From Bacillota bacterium (GTDB lineage: Bacteria > Bacillota > UBA994 > PWPR01): a stretch of DNA of 51,065 nucleotides. Shown here in pieces: positions 7,501 through 20,429 of this stretch; the first letter of the stretch is position 1; each line of letters begins with the position of its first letter. The notes beneath the pieces were generated by a model, which had not been told where the DNA came from, searched no databases, and saw only the letters and a program-made list of their open reading frames with translations. The stretch covers positions 1-51,065 of the forward strand of contig JANQLZ010000118.1 of assembly GCA_028280325.1 (NCBI GenBank), read 5' to 3'. The translations under genes were made by a program, and so were the position numbers.

Positions 7501-8235
7501 TTAAGAGAAGGACGGCATAATCTCTGCAGGATTAACGCTCTCTCCCAGATGCAATATCGAAAAATGAAGATGTCTGGGGATTCCTCTTTCTATCAAGCTT
7601 GATTCTGTGATATTCATAATCGGTTCCAACGACTGCACCTCAGCCCCGACTGAAACCAGAACACTGCCTTCTCCCTTGTAAACAGTTTGATAATTATCGC
7701 CATGCTCCAGAATGATGATATTACCCCATTGCTGATCCCTTCTGATACTCTTTACCCGTCCGGCAGCGGCCGCCCCGATGGTATCATCTTCTCCAACTGC
7801 AATATCTAAACCGTCGTGCATTCGCCAGTCATCAAGTGTTGGCCAATAAACTACCCCATAATTTTTAATAATCTGACCTTTTATTGGCCATTCCCAAATC
7901 GGCTCAGGAAGAATGACGGCTGTTACATCCGGTTCGTCTGAGATACTGACTTCACTGGTTATATCCTGGTCAGTAATCTGAGGATTCTGGGTTTGGTTTT
8001 GAGAAATATCTTTGATCTGATCATCCACAATTGAGTTTGAGGGTGGCTCTTCAATTGGCGGCAAAGCAATAAAATCATTTTTTAAGGATGAAAATCTCCA
8101 CCAAATTAAACCCCCACTGATAATTGCTATTACCAGAAAAAAAGACAGCGGCAAAATTAACTTTTTACCGAATACTTTTATTTTTGGCCAAACAGTTATT
8201 TTAATTTTTTCAAATACTTTTTTTAAGAAAGACAT
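7501..8235 (-). CDS. spoIIQ: SpoIIQ-like M23 (LytM) domain protein (244 aa)
   Basis: One transmembrane helix (about residues 27-46), a low-complexity linker (60-110) and a C-terminal LytM/M23 domain (115-240). SpoIIQ is made in the forespore and binds SpoIIIAH across the intermembrane space during engulfment. The zinc-ligand pattern HxxxD (H140, D144) and HxH (H222, H224) is present, unlike in B. subtilis SpoIIQ. The usual YxH histidine is replaced (TVYKG), so peptidase activity is uncertain. I chose the ATG at 8235, with AAGGGGGG five bases before it. The neighbours spoIID and spoIIID support the name. An ordinary M23 peptidase is the alternative. Confidence 0.75.
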   Translation of the reverse strand: MSFLKKVFEKIKITVWPKIKVFGKKLILPLSFFLVIAIISGGLIWWRFSSLKNDFIALPPIEEPPSNSIVDDQIKDISQNQTQNPQITDQDITSEVSISDEPDVTAVILPEPIWEWPIKGQIIKNYGVVYWPTLDDWRMHDGLDIAVGEDDTIGAAAAGRVKSIRRDQQWGNIIILEHGDNYQTVYKGEGSVLVSVGAEVQSLEPIMNITESSLIERGIPRHLHFSILHLGESVNPAEIMPSFS

Positions 8236-8291
8236 CAAATCCCCCCTTACCAACATTGTTGACAATAAGGGAGGATTTATACCTGAATTTA

Positions 8292-9182
8292 TTAGATTTT
8301 GAATAGTTTTTGATAAAATTCAGCTTTTTCACTGCATCCCGAAAAGTGAGATCTGACCGCTTCTTCATCTTTACCAATTGATTCACTGGCCACCTGATTA
8401 ACCCCAGCATTGATCTCATTGTCTAAACAGATAAAGGTTTTATTTTTAATCTCATCTGCTTGCGACTCCCAAAACTGTTGGATCTCTACTATGTCAAATA
8501 TCTGGGAAAACTTGATAAATGCAGTTAAGTTTTTGCCATGCAGCATTTCCAGGTAATTAAGATATTCGTTTTCAAGCAAAACACACAAACCACTTCCCAG
8601 TACATCTTTACCTACCAGTTTCTCTGACATACCGCTTAATGTTTCCCAATCGGTATCATTGTTAACTACGATAACCAGCCCTCGCCGCATTTTAGAGCAT
8701 AGCTCTATATAGGCCCTAATCATCGCTTCTCCATAGTAGGGTATGATACTGACTGCATGAGCATGGAGGTTTGAGGGCTGCATTCCATCCCATCCAGAAA
8801 CTCGGCCAACCACACTGTTACCAGCCAGAGGTATTTGTCCAATATTAAATTCTGCAAATCTGGCATCTATAATCACTGGCAATTCGTGTTTAAGGGCTTG
8901 TACTATTGTACATTCCAAAGCCCTTAAGCCATAGGCACCATATTGCAAATATAAAGAAAGCCTGGGCATTATTCCGGAAATAAAAGGGGAAATTGTCTCT
9001 ATCAGATATTTCTCATAGACAGCTAATGCTTCAGATACTGCAGCCCAGTTCCGCCCGAATTCACTCAGTTTACTTTTCTGAAGCCAGGATGGCAACTTGC
9101 CAAAGTCACAGCCCATTCTTAAAATTATATTGCTGTCTGCTTCTAAACGTCGTTGGTACAGCACATCGGCAAAATTTCTCAT
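8292..9182 (-). CDS. Degenerate orotidine-5'-phosphate decarboxylase-like protein (296 aa)
   Basis: The whole length follows the class-2 (PyrF) OMP decarboxylase pattern: an N-terminal NFADVLYQR, a region like VVKPQVAFFE read here as GIMPRLSLYLQYGAYGL (about 70-86), the catalytic loop DAKRGD read here as DARFAE (106-111) and a phosphate-site PYYG (148-151). Both catalytic lysines are gone (M72 and R108) and the last Asp is Glu, so decarboxylation is unlikely. It lies between spoIID and the spoIIQ-like gene with no pyrimidine genes nearby. The ATG at 9182 has GGGGTGA five bases before it. Probably a non-enzymatic or repurposed protein linked to sporulation. Function unknown. Confidence 0.65.
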   Translation of the reverse strand: MRNFADVLYQRRLEADSNIILRMGCDFGKLPSWLQKSKLSEFGRNWAAVSEALAVYEKYLIETISPFISGIMPRLSLYLQYGAYGLRALECTIVQALKHELPVIIDARFAEFNIGQIPLAGNSVVGRVSGWDGMQPSNLHAHAVSIIPYYGEAMIRAYIELCSKMRRGLVIVVNNDTDWETLSGMSEKLVGKDVLGSGLCVLLENEYLNYLEMLHGKNLTAFIKFSQIFDIVEIQQFWESQADEIKNKTFICLDNEINAGVNQVASESIGKDEEAVRSHFSGCSEKAEFYQKLFKI

Positions 9183-9266
9183 TGCGCTCACCCCGATACT
9201 AACTCTTTTTATATATTTTTTATTAAACTCCGACTATATTTTATCTTATTTTAGTTTAAAAGCAAA

Positions 9267-10250
9267 TTATTTAGGCGCACTTATTTTTTTAATTTCAACA
9301 CCCTGGTAATAATATTTGAGAATATCCTGACATTTGTAGCCGTTTTGAGCCAGGCCATTGGCCCCATATTGACACATTCCCACACCATGCCCATATCCTC
9401 TGGTAGTAAATATAATTTTATCACCATCTAATTTCCAAGTAAACCAGGTTGAGTTTAAACCCAAAACTGAACGCAAATTAACTCCTTTGTAAACTATACT
9501 GCCAATTTTGAGCTCAGCTACTCGATTGGTAGCCGTTCGTTTATTGACAGACATTCTAGGTAAAGTTGCCTTTAAATTAGCCACCGGCAGAACCATGCTT
9601 TGGTCTGCAGCTACCAGTGCCGCAGCCTGACTAACGGTAAATTGTTTAGTCTGGTAGTATTTAGGTGAATTCTGGCAATATTCGCATTCTACACCCTGCA
9701 AATACGGTAAATCTTTTTGCCATACCTCGCCTGAATTCTCGGTATGTCCGCCACAGGTAGAATGAAACAGGGGGTCAATTGGCAAATTATTATGAACAAT
9801 TATCCAACCGGCAGTACTGGAAACTGCTTTAGCAATTTTATAATAGTACTCGTTATATTTGCTGCCCCATCTTTTTTTGAGCTCCTCTTTAGTATAAAAT
9901 GCCTGACAACAGCGGAAACTGGAACAGACATCTGCATTATTTTTTTGACAGCCGGAGCCTCCATATAATTTAAGTCGGCGATAAGCATATGTCCGAGCAG
10001 CCACCGCCTGAGCTCTTAAGGCCTCATGGTTAAAACTGGCCGGCATTTCTGCGGCAACGACCCCTACTAAATAGTCTCCTAACCTCATATTAACTGCTCT
10101 TGATTCAGCTTCAAGCCAAACCTTTACCATAATATCTACATCCAGATTATTGGGAAGCGGGGTTTTAAAGCTTCCGATAATCAGTGGAACAAAAATCAAT
10201 AACAATACAAAAAAAAGAACTGCAAAAATAACAGTACGCAATGCTCTCAT
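9267..10250 (-). CDS. spoIID: Stage II sporulation protein D, SpoIID (327 aa)
   Basis: A membrane-anchored lytic transglycosylase that cuts denuded glycan strands during engulfment, working with SpoIIM and SpoIIP. One N-terminal membrane helix (about 5-26) is followed by the SpoIID domain with VGVVAAEMPASFNHEALRAQ, whose Glu is the catalytic acid in the family, and by FHSTCGGHTENSGEVW and GYGHGVGMCQYGANGLA. Length is usual. GGAGAGG directly precedes the ATG. It follows murA by about 50 bases, as in B. subtilis. Confidence 0.95.
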   Translation of the reverse strand: MRALRTVIFAVLFFVLLLIFVPLIIGSFKTPLPNNLDVDIMVKVWLEAESRAVNMRLGDYLVGVVAAEMPASFNHEALRAQAVAARTYAYRRLKLYGGSGCQKNNADVCSSFRCCQAFYTKEELKKRWGSKYNEYYYKIAKAVSSTAGWIIVHNNLPIDPLFHSTCGGHTENSGEVWQKDLPYLQGVECEYCQNSPKYYQTKQFTVSQAAALVAADQSMVLPVANLKATLPRMSVNKRTATNRVAELKIGSIVYKGVNLRSVLGLNSTWFTWKLDGDKIIFTTRGYGHGVGMCQYGANGLAQNGYKCQDILKYYYQGVEIKKISAPK

Positions 10251-10302
10251 CCTCTCCAGCTATGCTAAAGCATATGGTAATGAAAGCCTGCTTAGAACAT
10301 GG

Positions 10303-11583
10303 CTACTCGCCAATTACCTGTTTTTTTACAGTACCTGTTCGGGCTACTCTTGCTCCAATTTTTCTCAGTTTATCTTCTAAATTTTCATATCCGCGATCAA
10401 TATGATTAATACCGTTGACCTCTGTTACGCCGCCAGCAGCTAAACCTGCCAGAATCAGAGCTGCGCCAGCCCTCAAATCACTGGCCTGCACTTTTACCCC
10501 GTACAATCTGTCTACACCTTTGACTATTGCTTTGCTGCCATCGGTCCTTATTTTAGCACCCATCCGACCCAGTTCATTGACATGTCTGAACCTGTTTTCA
10601 AATACCGTTTCTGAGATCACGCTAACCCCTGATCCCAAAGTCAGTAAGGCCATCATCTGAGCCTGCATGTCTGTTGGAAAACCGGGATAGGGCAAGGTGT
10701 GAATATCTGTAGACTGAATTTGCATCGGCCCGACAACCTGCATTACCTCACCATAATTTTTTATTTTAGCACCAATTTCACTGATCTTGGCTACTATCGG
10801 ACACAGATGGTGCTCCAGGGTATTTTTAATAACTACATTACCCTTGGTTATTGCGGCAGCTACCATGAAAGTGCCTGCTTCAATCCGGTCAGGTATTATT
10901 CTATGATTAGTGGGGTAAAGCTGATCCACCCCTATAATTCTGATTGTTGTCGTCCCTGCACCATTAATGCGGGCTCCCATACTATTGAGCATAGTAGCCA
11001 AATCCACTATTTCAGGCTCTCTGGCTGCATTTTCAATGACAGTTATACCTGGGGTTGTGGTTGCTAACATCATTAAGTTCTCTGTTGCTCCTACGCTGGG
11101 GAAATCCAGATAGACAGTTGCCCCAGCTGTTTTCCCGGAAGCCTTACCCTCAATGCAGCCATAATTATTGCTTATTTCAATCCCTAAAGCTTTAAAACCT
11201 TTGATATGCAGATCAATTGGTCTGGTTCCAATGGCACAACCTCCCGGCATAGCTACTTTTGCCTGACCTGTTCTGGATAACAAAGCTCCCATAATTAAAA
11301 CGGAAGCTCTCATCCTTCTCACTAAATTGTAGGGAGCCTCAGTGCTCGTAATATTATGGGCATCTACAATTATAGCTTTGTCTTCTCTTTTAACCTTACA
11401 GCCCAAGCTCCTCAACAATTCTATCATTGTATGAACATCGGCTAAATCAGGAACAGATTCTAATCTACTGATACCTGGCGCCAAAATTGTGGCCGCCAGG
11501 GCTGGCAATCCAGCATTTTTTGAGCCACTTACCGTTATCTCACCATGTAAGCGATGCCCACCATATACTTTTACTGTCTGCAT
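10303..11583 (-). CDS. murA: UDP-N-acetylglucosamine 1-carboxyvinyltransferase MurA (426 aa)
   Basis: Catalyses the first committed step of peptidoglycan synthesis, transfer of enolpyruvate from PEP to UDP-GlcNAc, in the cytoplasm. Visible are the N-terminal GSKNAGLPALAA with the substrate-binding Lys, the flexible loop GGCAIGTRPIDLH with the catalytic Cys (C116, the residue alkylated by fosfomycin in sensitive enzymes) and RAGAALILAGLAA near the C-terminus. Length is typical. It lies 21 bases downstream of the ywmB-like gene and upstream of spoIID, the B. subtilis murAA order. Confidence 0.95.
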   Translation of the reverse strand: MQTVKVYGGHRLHGEITVSGSKNAGLPALAATILAPGISRLESVPDLADVHTMIELLRSLGCKVKREDKAIIVDAHNITSTEAPYNLVRRMRASVLIMGALLSRTGQAKVAMPGGCAIGTRPIDLHIKGFKALGIEISNNYGCIEGKASGKTAGATVYLDFPSVGATENLMMLATTTPGITVIENAAREPEIVDLATMLNSMGARINGAGTTTIRIIGVDQLYPTNHRIIPDRIEAGTFMVAAAITKGNVVIKNTLEHHLCPIVAKISEIGAKIKNYGEVMQVVGPMQIQSTDIHTLPYPGFPTDMQAQMMALLTLGSGVSVISETVFENRFRHVNELGRMGAKIRTDGSKAIVKGVDRLYGVKVQASDLRAGAALILAGLAAGGVTEVNGINHIDRGYENLEDKLRKIGARVARTGTVKKQVIGE

Positions 11584-11604
11584 GCTCCATCGCCTTCTTT
11601 CTCG

Positions 11605-12348
11605 CTAATAACTTGAGGCAATAGCAGGATAACCAAGCCATAAATAATATTTGCCGTTTTCATCCTTTCTTGCAGATATTTGCATATTAAATGACCATCC
11701 ATAAGGCTGATCATCTAATAACGGACTATTTCCACAAAGACTTATTACTTGATTATCTACATAAAAATCTTTAATATCGCATTGCATATGTTCTACCAGC
11801 TTGGAAATAATTTCGATAACTTCTTCAGATGTCTCGCTCTCCACCATTCCAAGTATTGAGCAGTTTAACTGACCCGTAGCAGAAATAGTCTGTAAACTAT
11901 TCTCAATAAGCCTCTGATACTCCAACAGTTTATTAATGTCCTGGCCACCATCAATGTTTATCATGACATTCGTTTCAGAATCGTCATCACTTTCTCCATA
12001 AAATGATTGAACAGAAAGACTTAAAAAATCATCTTTAGCCAATTCATGAACCACAGTTCCTTCACGGTAACCTTCATATTCAGACCACTCAATAATCGGG
12101 TTCTCTGGCAGATTGAATAAGGTAAATAAATCAGTTAAAACGCTTTCCATTTCTTCGACCTCAATAAAAGCATTATCCAATTTAGCATAGATGCTTAAAT
12201 TAGTCGACATGGTCTCACATTCACTTTTTTCCCAGGCATTTTTTAAAGATAATATCATGGCATTATCATCTGAATCCGCATAGCTAAACGGAATAATAAC
12301 CAATGAAAAAAGAAGCAAACAAAGTATAAACAGTATTTTTCTTGACAT
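11605..12348 (-). CDS. ywmB: YwmB-like secreted protein (TATA-box-binding-like fold, 247 aa)
   Basis: An N-terminal signal peptide (MSRKILFILCLLLF, likely cut after SYA near residue 25) precedes an extracytoplasmic domain. The C-terminal part (ISLCGNSPLL, then a terminal region ending LWLGYPAIASSY) resembles the YwmB family, whose role is unknown. The call rests also on position: B. subtilis ywmB lies directly before murAA and spoIID. I chose the ATG at 12348 (GGGGGAG a few bases upstream). The frame extends to 12426 without a better site. Confidence 0.7.
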   Translation of the reverse strand: MSRKILFILCLLLFSLVIIPFSYADSDDNAMILSLKNAWEKSECETMSTNLSIYAKLDNAFIEVEEMESVLTDLFTLFNLPENPIIEWSEYEGYREGTVVHELAKDDFLSLSVQSFYGESDDDSETNVMINIDGGQDINKLLEYQRLIENSLQTISATGQLNCSILGMVESETSEEVIEIISKLVEHMQCDIKDFYVDNQVISLCGNSPLLDDQPYGWSFNMQISARKDENGKYYLWLGYPAIASSY

Positions 12349-12725
12349 AAATACTCCCCCAAAAATTATTAGGCCGTAACTAATCAGCAATAAACTATTC
12401 AAGAACATTAGTGGATATTTTCTCAAATTTTCAGAGAGAATAACTAATAATTCGTTGACATTAGTAATTTTTGACAGACAATGTTACATTTATACTTCGT
12501 TCTGACTTACTCCTTCATGACAATTTTTTAATCGTGTTTAAAGAAAGGATTTTGACGAAAAAAGATATTAATTTGACTTACACCATTGTGTTAAATCAGC
12601 TCATATGTCTTTCTAATCTTTAGTATTGATAAAATAGGAGATTATTTTACGTGAAAAATAATGATAATTCAAAAACTGTTTTCAAGCAAAATTAAATAGT
12701 GGCTAACTAGTTTAATAATGTTAAT
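12349..12725. other. Intergenic region, no gene seen
   Basis: 377 AT-rich bases between the yueI-like and ywmB-like genes. Two TTGACA hexamers occur in plus orientation (about 12455-12475), but no plus-strand gene follows, so I do not call them promoters. No hairpin terminator for the yueI-like gene is evident. Confidence 0.4.
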
Positions 12726-13115
12726 TCATTTTTTAAAACTTTGTTTTGCAGCCACGACCAGCACAATATCGCTGGCAAGATCAGGTCTGGAAACAACCTT
12801 AAATTTTAAATTTTTTTTTCGAGCATAAGCTATGTAATGTCCCAGGTGTTTAACATAATCGCTACGAACTAAAATTACAAAAGCCTGCTCGTTATCCATT
12901 GCCAAAGATATTCTGGAGTCTATCTTTTTTGGAGAAGATTTGAGCTGTTCTGCCACTAAATAAGCCATAACTCTCTCCGCAAAGGTTCCTAAATATCTTC
13001 TTTTTTCATCAATTTTAAGCTCTGGGATACCTTGCCATGCTTGAATAACTGTTTTCTCCAATAAGCTACTATGGTCATCTCCACCCTGCAAAGGCTTTTC
13101 TCTAGGTCTTTTCAT
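12726..13115 (-). CDS. YueI-like protein, DUF1694 (129 aa)
   Basis: The motif WQGIPELKIDEKRRYLGTF followed by AERV is the hallmark of the YueI/DUF1694 family, and the length fits. Members are cytoplasmic and of unknown function. The C-terminal half alternates strands and helices and shows no catalytic motif. I chose the ATG at 13115 because AAGGAG lies eight bases before it. A GTG three codons upstream overlaps that site. It follows the ATP synthase terminator and is transcribed in the same direction. Confidence 0.75.
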   Translation of the reverse strand: MKRPREKPLQGGDDHSSLLEKTVIQAWQGIPELKIDEKRRYLGTFAERVMAYLVAEQLKSSPKKIDSRISLAMDNEQAFVILVRSDYVKHLGHYIAYARKKNLKFKVVSRPDLASDIVLVVAAKQSFKK

Positions 13116-13303
13116 ATACTGCACTCCTTAATAATACTGCTATAAGTATTATTTTAAACTGATAATGGATTTTATACTTCTTTTTTAACAACCATGGGGG
13201 TCATTAATATCATTATATACTACACAATTTATCTTAAATAGGTGCAACAAGATTTCTAACCATTTTAATCAGTCACCTAACCTGTTAACCAAGCACAGGT
13301 ATT

Positions 13304-13343
13304 AAAAAAACAACCTCCCCATTGGCTGGGTGAGATTGTTTTT
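13304..13343 (-). terminator. Terminator of the ATP synthase operon
   Basis: Directly after the atpC stop on the minus strand, AAACAATCTCACCC pairs with GGGGAGGTTGTTT (two mismatches), followed by a T-run. Confidence 0.85.
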
Positions 13344-13345
13344 GC

Positions 13346-13750
13346 TTATTTTCTGCCAACTGCTTGTAAACGGGCCATAGCTCGGTCAAGTGCCGCTTTC
13401 GCCCGGGCATAATCTACCTTGTCTTGTGATTCCTGCAGTCTTTCTTCAGCCCGCCTTCTGGCACTTTGCGCCCGTGAAACATCTATTTCAGCAGGCAGTT
13501 CAGCGGTTCGAGCTAAAACAGTTATTATATTATCAGCTACCTCTAAAAATCCACCTGAAATAGCTATCTGTTCTTCATCAGATTCATTAATTTTAACCCG
13601 CATCAGGCCAGGCTCCAAATTAGCCAACAGCGGAGCATGATTGGGTAAAATTCCCAACTGACCGGTCACTGCTCGGGCAATAACCATCTGCACCTCTTGG
13701 CTGTAAACCTTGCGTTCTGGTGTAACAATATCGAGCTTAATTGAACTCAA
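13346..13750 (-). CDS. atpC: ATP synthase F1 epsilon subunit (134 aa)
   Basis: Part of the central stalk of F1, linking gamma to the c-ring and inhibiting ATP hydrolysis. The N-terminal beta-sandwich (LDIVTPERKVYSQEVQMVI, then GQLGILPNHAPLLANLEPG) and the C-terminal two-helix domain rich in Ala and Arg are both present, with the usual length. Translation appears to start at a TTG codon (13750-13748) behind TAGGTGA. It is last in the operon and followed by the terminator. Confidence 0.95.
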   Translation of the reverse strand: MSSIKLDIVTPERKVYSQEVQMVIARAVTGQLGILPNHAPLLANLEPGLMRVKINESDEEQIAISGGFLEVADNIITVLARTAELPAEIDVSRAQSARRRAEERLQESQDKVDYARAKAALDRAMARLQAVGRK

Positions 13751-13764
13751 AACAAGTCACCTAC

Positions 13765-15183
<1,419 letters not shown>

Positions 15184-16032
15184 TTACTTCAGTGCGTCGG
15201 CACCGCCAACGATCTCAGAAATTTCTCTGGTTATCGCCGCCTGGCGGGCTCGGTTTTTTTGAATTGTTAATTTTTTTATCATGTCTTCAGCATTCTTGGT
15301 AGCAGCATCCATAGCCGCCATCTTTGCCCCCTGCTCACTGGCCTTACTTTCTAACATGGCCCGATACAAAGTGGTCGCAATATAACGAGGCAGCAATTCA
15401 TTTAAAACTTCAGTAGGTGAAGGATCAAAAATATACTCAACCTTAACACCTTCTCTTTTCTCAGGTGGCACAGCAGGCAGCAAATCTATAACAGCGTTCT
15501 TTCTGCTCATGGTATTTTTATAGTGAGTATAAACTATTTTGACACTGTCCACTACGTCATTTAAAAAATAGGTTATCACGGCTTCAGCAATCTCATGAGC
15601 CTGACGATATTCAATATTATCACCAACATCAATGTACTCGCCGATAACATTATAACTGCGCTTAGCAAAATAATCCCGCACCCTGGTGCCCACAGATATG
15701 ACACTGGCCTCCGGATTTTTTTTGATAAGCTCACTGGCAAAACGGTTGACCTGAGCATTATAGCTGCCACACAACCCCCGGTCAGCGGCGATAACAATGT
15801 ACAGGATTCGCTTCCCGTCACGGTCGGTCAGCAACTGATGCTGGTTCAAGTCAGTAACCTCTCCAACTCTGGCTAACATCTCAATAATTTTATCGGCATA
15901 TGGACGGGCCTGCAGTAGCACTGTCTGGGCTCGACGCAGTTTTGCTGCAGCCACCATCTTCATCGCCCGAGTAATCTGTTGAGTATTCTTAACACTCTTG
16001 ATCCGTCGCTTGATGTCCTTAAGATTGGCCAT
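15184..16032 (-). CDS. atpG: ATP synthase F1 gamma subunit (282 aa)
   Basis: The rotating central shaft of F1. The N-terminal helix (KDIKRRIKSVKNTQQITRAM, KMVAAAKLRRAQ) and the C-terminal helix (ATKNAEDMIKKLTIQKNRAR, QAAITREISEIVGGA) are strongly conserved, with ADRGLCGSYN between. Length is typical. It follows atpA by 17 bases. Confidence 0.96.
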   Translation of the reverse strand: MANLKDIKRRIKSVKNTQQITRAMKMVAAAKLRRAQTVLLQARPYADKIIEMLARVGEVTDLNQHQLLTDRDGKRILYIVIAADRGLCGSYNAQVNRFASELIKKNPEASVISVGTRVRDYFAKRSYNVIGEYIDVGDNIEYRQAHEIAEAVITYFLNDVVDSVKIVYTHYKNTMSRKNAVIDLLPAVPPEKREGVKVEYIFDPSPTEVLNELLPRYIATTLYRAMLESKASEQGAKMAAMDAATKNAEDMIKKLTIQKNRARQAAITREISEIVGGADALK

Positions 16033-16049
16033 TATTGCTCCACCGCCTC

Positions 16050-18116
<2,067 letters not shown>

Positions 18117-18127
<11 letters not shown>

Positions 18128-18608
18128 CAGATCCGCCCATCCTTTCGACAAAGCGGTCGACTAGATGTTTATGGCTTTCATTATCCAACTGCTGGTCAAT
18201 GATAATGCCCGCAGCAGAAACCGCCATCTCAGCAACATGATCACGCAGATAGGCCAAGGCCTGATCTTTTTGCGTCTCCACATCTGCTGCCGCCCGTTCT
18301 CTGATCCGCAAGGCATCAGACCTGGCCTCATGCACAATTTCATCCTGACGTTTTTGCCCCTGTTTAGTTGCTGTGTCAATAATTCCACGGGCCTCTACAC
18401 GCGCCTCCTGCAGTTTCAATTCATAGTCTGCCTTAATCTGGGCAGCCTCTACCAGATCGCGCTCGGCCTTATCCATAGCGTTCTTAATCGTAGTTTGCCG
18501 CTTATTGAGAAACTCAGTGACAGGCTTAAACAGTAAAAAACGTAATATCAGGAATAAAATCAGCGTATTAATAATTTGCAGTGCAACAGTGTATACATCA
18601 ATATCCAT
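18117..18608 (-). CDS. atpF: ATP synthase Fo subunit b (163 aa)
   Basis: The peripheral stalk: one N-terminal membrane helix (about 5-27, INTLILFLILRFLLFKPV) and a long charged helix, probably dimeric. Length is typical. I chose the ATG at 18608, with GAGGAG ten bases upstream. The frame is open to 18635 but lacks a site there. Only one b-type gene is present, so the stalk should be a homodimer. Confidence 0.95.
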
Positions 18609-18680
18609 ACAGCCAACTCTCCTCTTATTCGGCAACCATCTTTGCCGAATGCTTATCTGCTAATTTATTAAAGTAGTTCC

Positions 18681-18950
<270 letters not shown>

Positions 18951-18965
18951 CTAAAAATTAATAAT

Positions 18966-19640
18966 TTAATCAGTTTCCATTGCCATGGAAACAAACACCA
19001 TAGTCAACATGGTAAAGATAAAGCTCTGCAGTATCCCTGCAAATAAATCAAAGTAAAAATGCAACGGAACTGGTATCAATACCGGTACTGCACTGTATAT
19101 CAAACCCATAATAACAACACCTGCTAAAATGTTCCCATACAATCTAAAAGCTAACGATACCGGAGTAGCCAATTCTCCAATTATATTAATTGGGGCAAAA
19201 ACAATTGGAATAGGCTCTAAGAACAAACCCTTTAAATAACCCAGCAACCCTTTGTATCTAATATTACTGTATAAAATTAAGACAAAAGTCATTAAAGCCA
19301 GACCTATGGTTGTATTGGCATCAGCAGTTGGAGGCCATAATGCAAATAAACCAGAGATATTCGCTAGAAATATAAAGATCAAAAGCGTACCAGCATAAGG
19401 TGCAAACCAGCGATTCTTTTCGCCCATCGTCTGGGCTGTAAAATCATTTATGCCTTCTACTAAGGCCTCTGCAACATTTTGCACACCTCGAGGCAGCTTC
19501 TCAAACCGTCTGGTTAAAATAAACGCTCCTAAAATGATAACTGCCATGATGATCCAGGTACTGACTACAGTTTCGGTAATAGGAATGCCAAATATTTCAA
19601 ATACTACTGACGGTCCGGCCAGGGCTTTTTCCAAATTCAT
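18966..19640 (-). CDS. atpB: ATP synthase Fo subunit a (224 aa)
   Basis: The stator half-channel for ions. It has five to six membrane helices and the essential arginine in PVSLAFRLYGNILAG (R166). Length is usual for Bacillota. The ATG overlaps the stop of atpI by four bases (ATGA), and its ribosome binding site AAAGGAGGGA lies within the end of atpI, indicating coupled translation. Confidence 0.95.
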   Translation of the reverse strand: MNLEKALAGPSVVFEIFGIPITETVVSTWIIMAVIILGAFILTRRFEKLPRGVQNVAEALVEGINDFTAQTMGEKNRWFAPYAGTLLIFIFLANISGLFALWPPTADANTTIGLALMTFVLILYSNIRYKGLLGYLKGLFLEPIPIVFAPINIIGELATPVSLAFRLYGNILAGVVIMGLIYSAVPVLIPVPLHFYFDLFAGILQSFIFTMLTMVFVSMAMETD

Positions 19641-20059
19641 TCCCTCCTTTCAAATTTTTTTCTAATATTTTTAAGCTGGTCACTTAGCACCTGTTGCCAT
19701 TGCTCCCTGAGAGTCTTAGTTATAATAACAATTTTAACCAAAACCAAGCCGATTATAACAGCCGGAAAACTCAAAGAAGGATTAAAATAGCTGTAGGCCA
19801 GAACACCAGCATTGACAATGTAACGAGCAGAATAGCCTACCATTGTACTGATTCGGGCTGCTCTAGCCGAGAAATCTACTACCCTTTCAGCAACTGTGCA
19901 GATAGTACGAAAATGGACCAGCGAACATAATCCGCCGACAATGATCCCCCACATAAAGCTTCTCTGCCCAGCAATCAATGAGATAATCGCAATTACTGCT
20001 ATAATGAGCAGAACAGATTTCTCTACCGATTTACGCAATTCCTGAGGAGAATTATACAT
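19637..20059 (-). CDS. atpI: ATP synthase subunit I, AtpI-type (140 aa)
   Basis: A membrane protein of four helices (about 15-32, 33-50, 70-90 and 92-115), found at the head of atp operons, where AtpI proteins assist c-ring assembly. Hydrophobic profile, length, charged C-terminal tail (LKNIRKKFERRE) and position fit the family. Sequence conservation is low, so the call leans on context. Confidence 0.85.
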   Translation of the reverse strand: MYNSPQELRKSVEKSVLLIIAVIAIISLIAGQRSFMWGIIVGGLCSLVHFRTICTVAERVVDFSARAARISTMVGYSARYIVNAGVLAYSYFNPSLSFPAVIIGLVLVKIVIITKTLREQWQQVLSDQLKNIRKKFERRE

Positions 20060-20073
20060 AACTCCACCTTCCG

Positions 20074-20292
20074 CTATTGTCTATCAATATATTTAGTAGC
20101 TATCCGATACATCATATACAAGCCACTAAATGAGCCCAACAAAACACCTATAACTGTAAAGATTAATTCTGTAGCCATAATATTGTCTAAGTAAGATCCT
20201 AAAAAGTAGCCAACAAACACGCAACAAACTATCACAATGCCTAAATACGTTACTAAACTGAGATAATAGGCCAGTTGTCGCCAGATATTCAT
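20074..20292 (-). CDS. atpZ: AtpZ/AtpI-family small membrane protein (72 aa)
   Basis: Two membrane helices (about 10-34 and 42-63) with the motif VFVGYFLGSYLD, typical of the short first gene of clostridial and bacillar atp operons. B. pseudofirmus AtpZ has been linked to Mg2+ and Ca2+ transport; a role in c-ring assembly or ion supply is possible here. GGAAGGAG precedes the ATG. First gene of the ATP synthase operon. Confidence 0.85.
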   Translation of the reverse strand: MNIWRQLAYYLSLVTYLGIVIVCCVFVGYFLGSYLDNIMATELIFTVIGVLLGSFSGLYMMYRIATKYIDRQ

Positions 20293-20429
20293 TGACTAAA
20301 CTCCTTCCAATTTTATGACAAGAGGCTTGATGCTTTACTTTTTTCAGCATTGCCAAATCCTAAAACAGCTTGTTTTACAATTGGTTAAGATAGTCCACTA
20401 CAGTATTGTATACTATATGCACGCTCAGG

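Noticed and set aside
7501..9182. Possible pyrimidine biosynthesis operon because of the PyrF-like gene
   Set aside because: No other pyr genes are near, and the catalytic residues are lost.
12450..12480. Two TTGACA hexamers on plus as promoters
   Set aside because: No matching -10 element at 16-18 bases and no plus-strand gene downstream.
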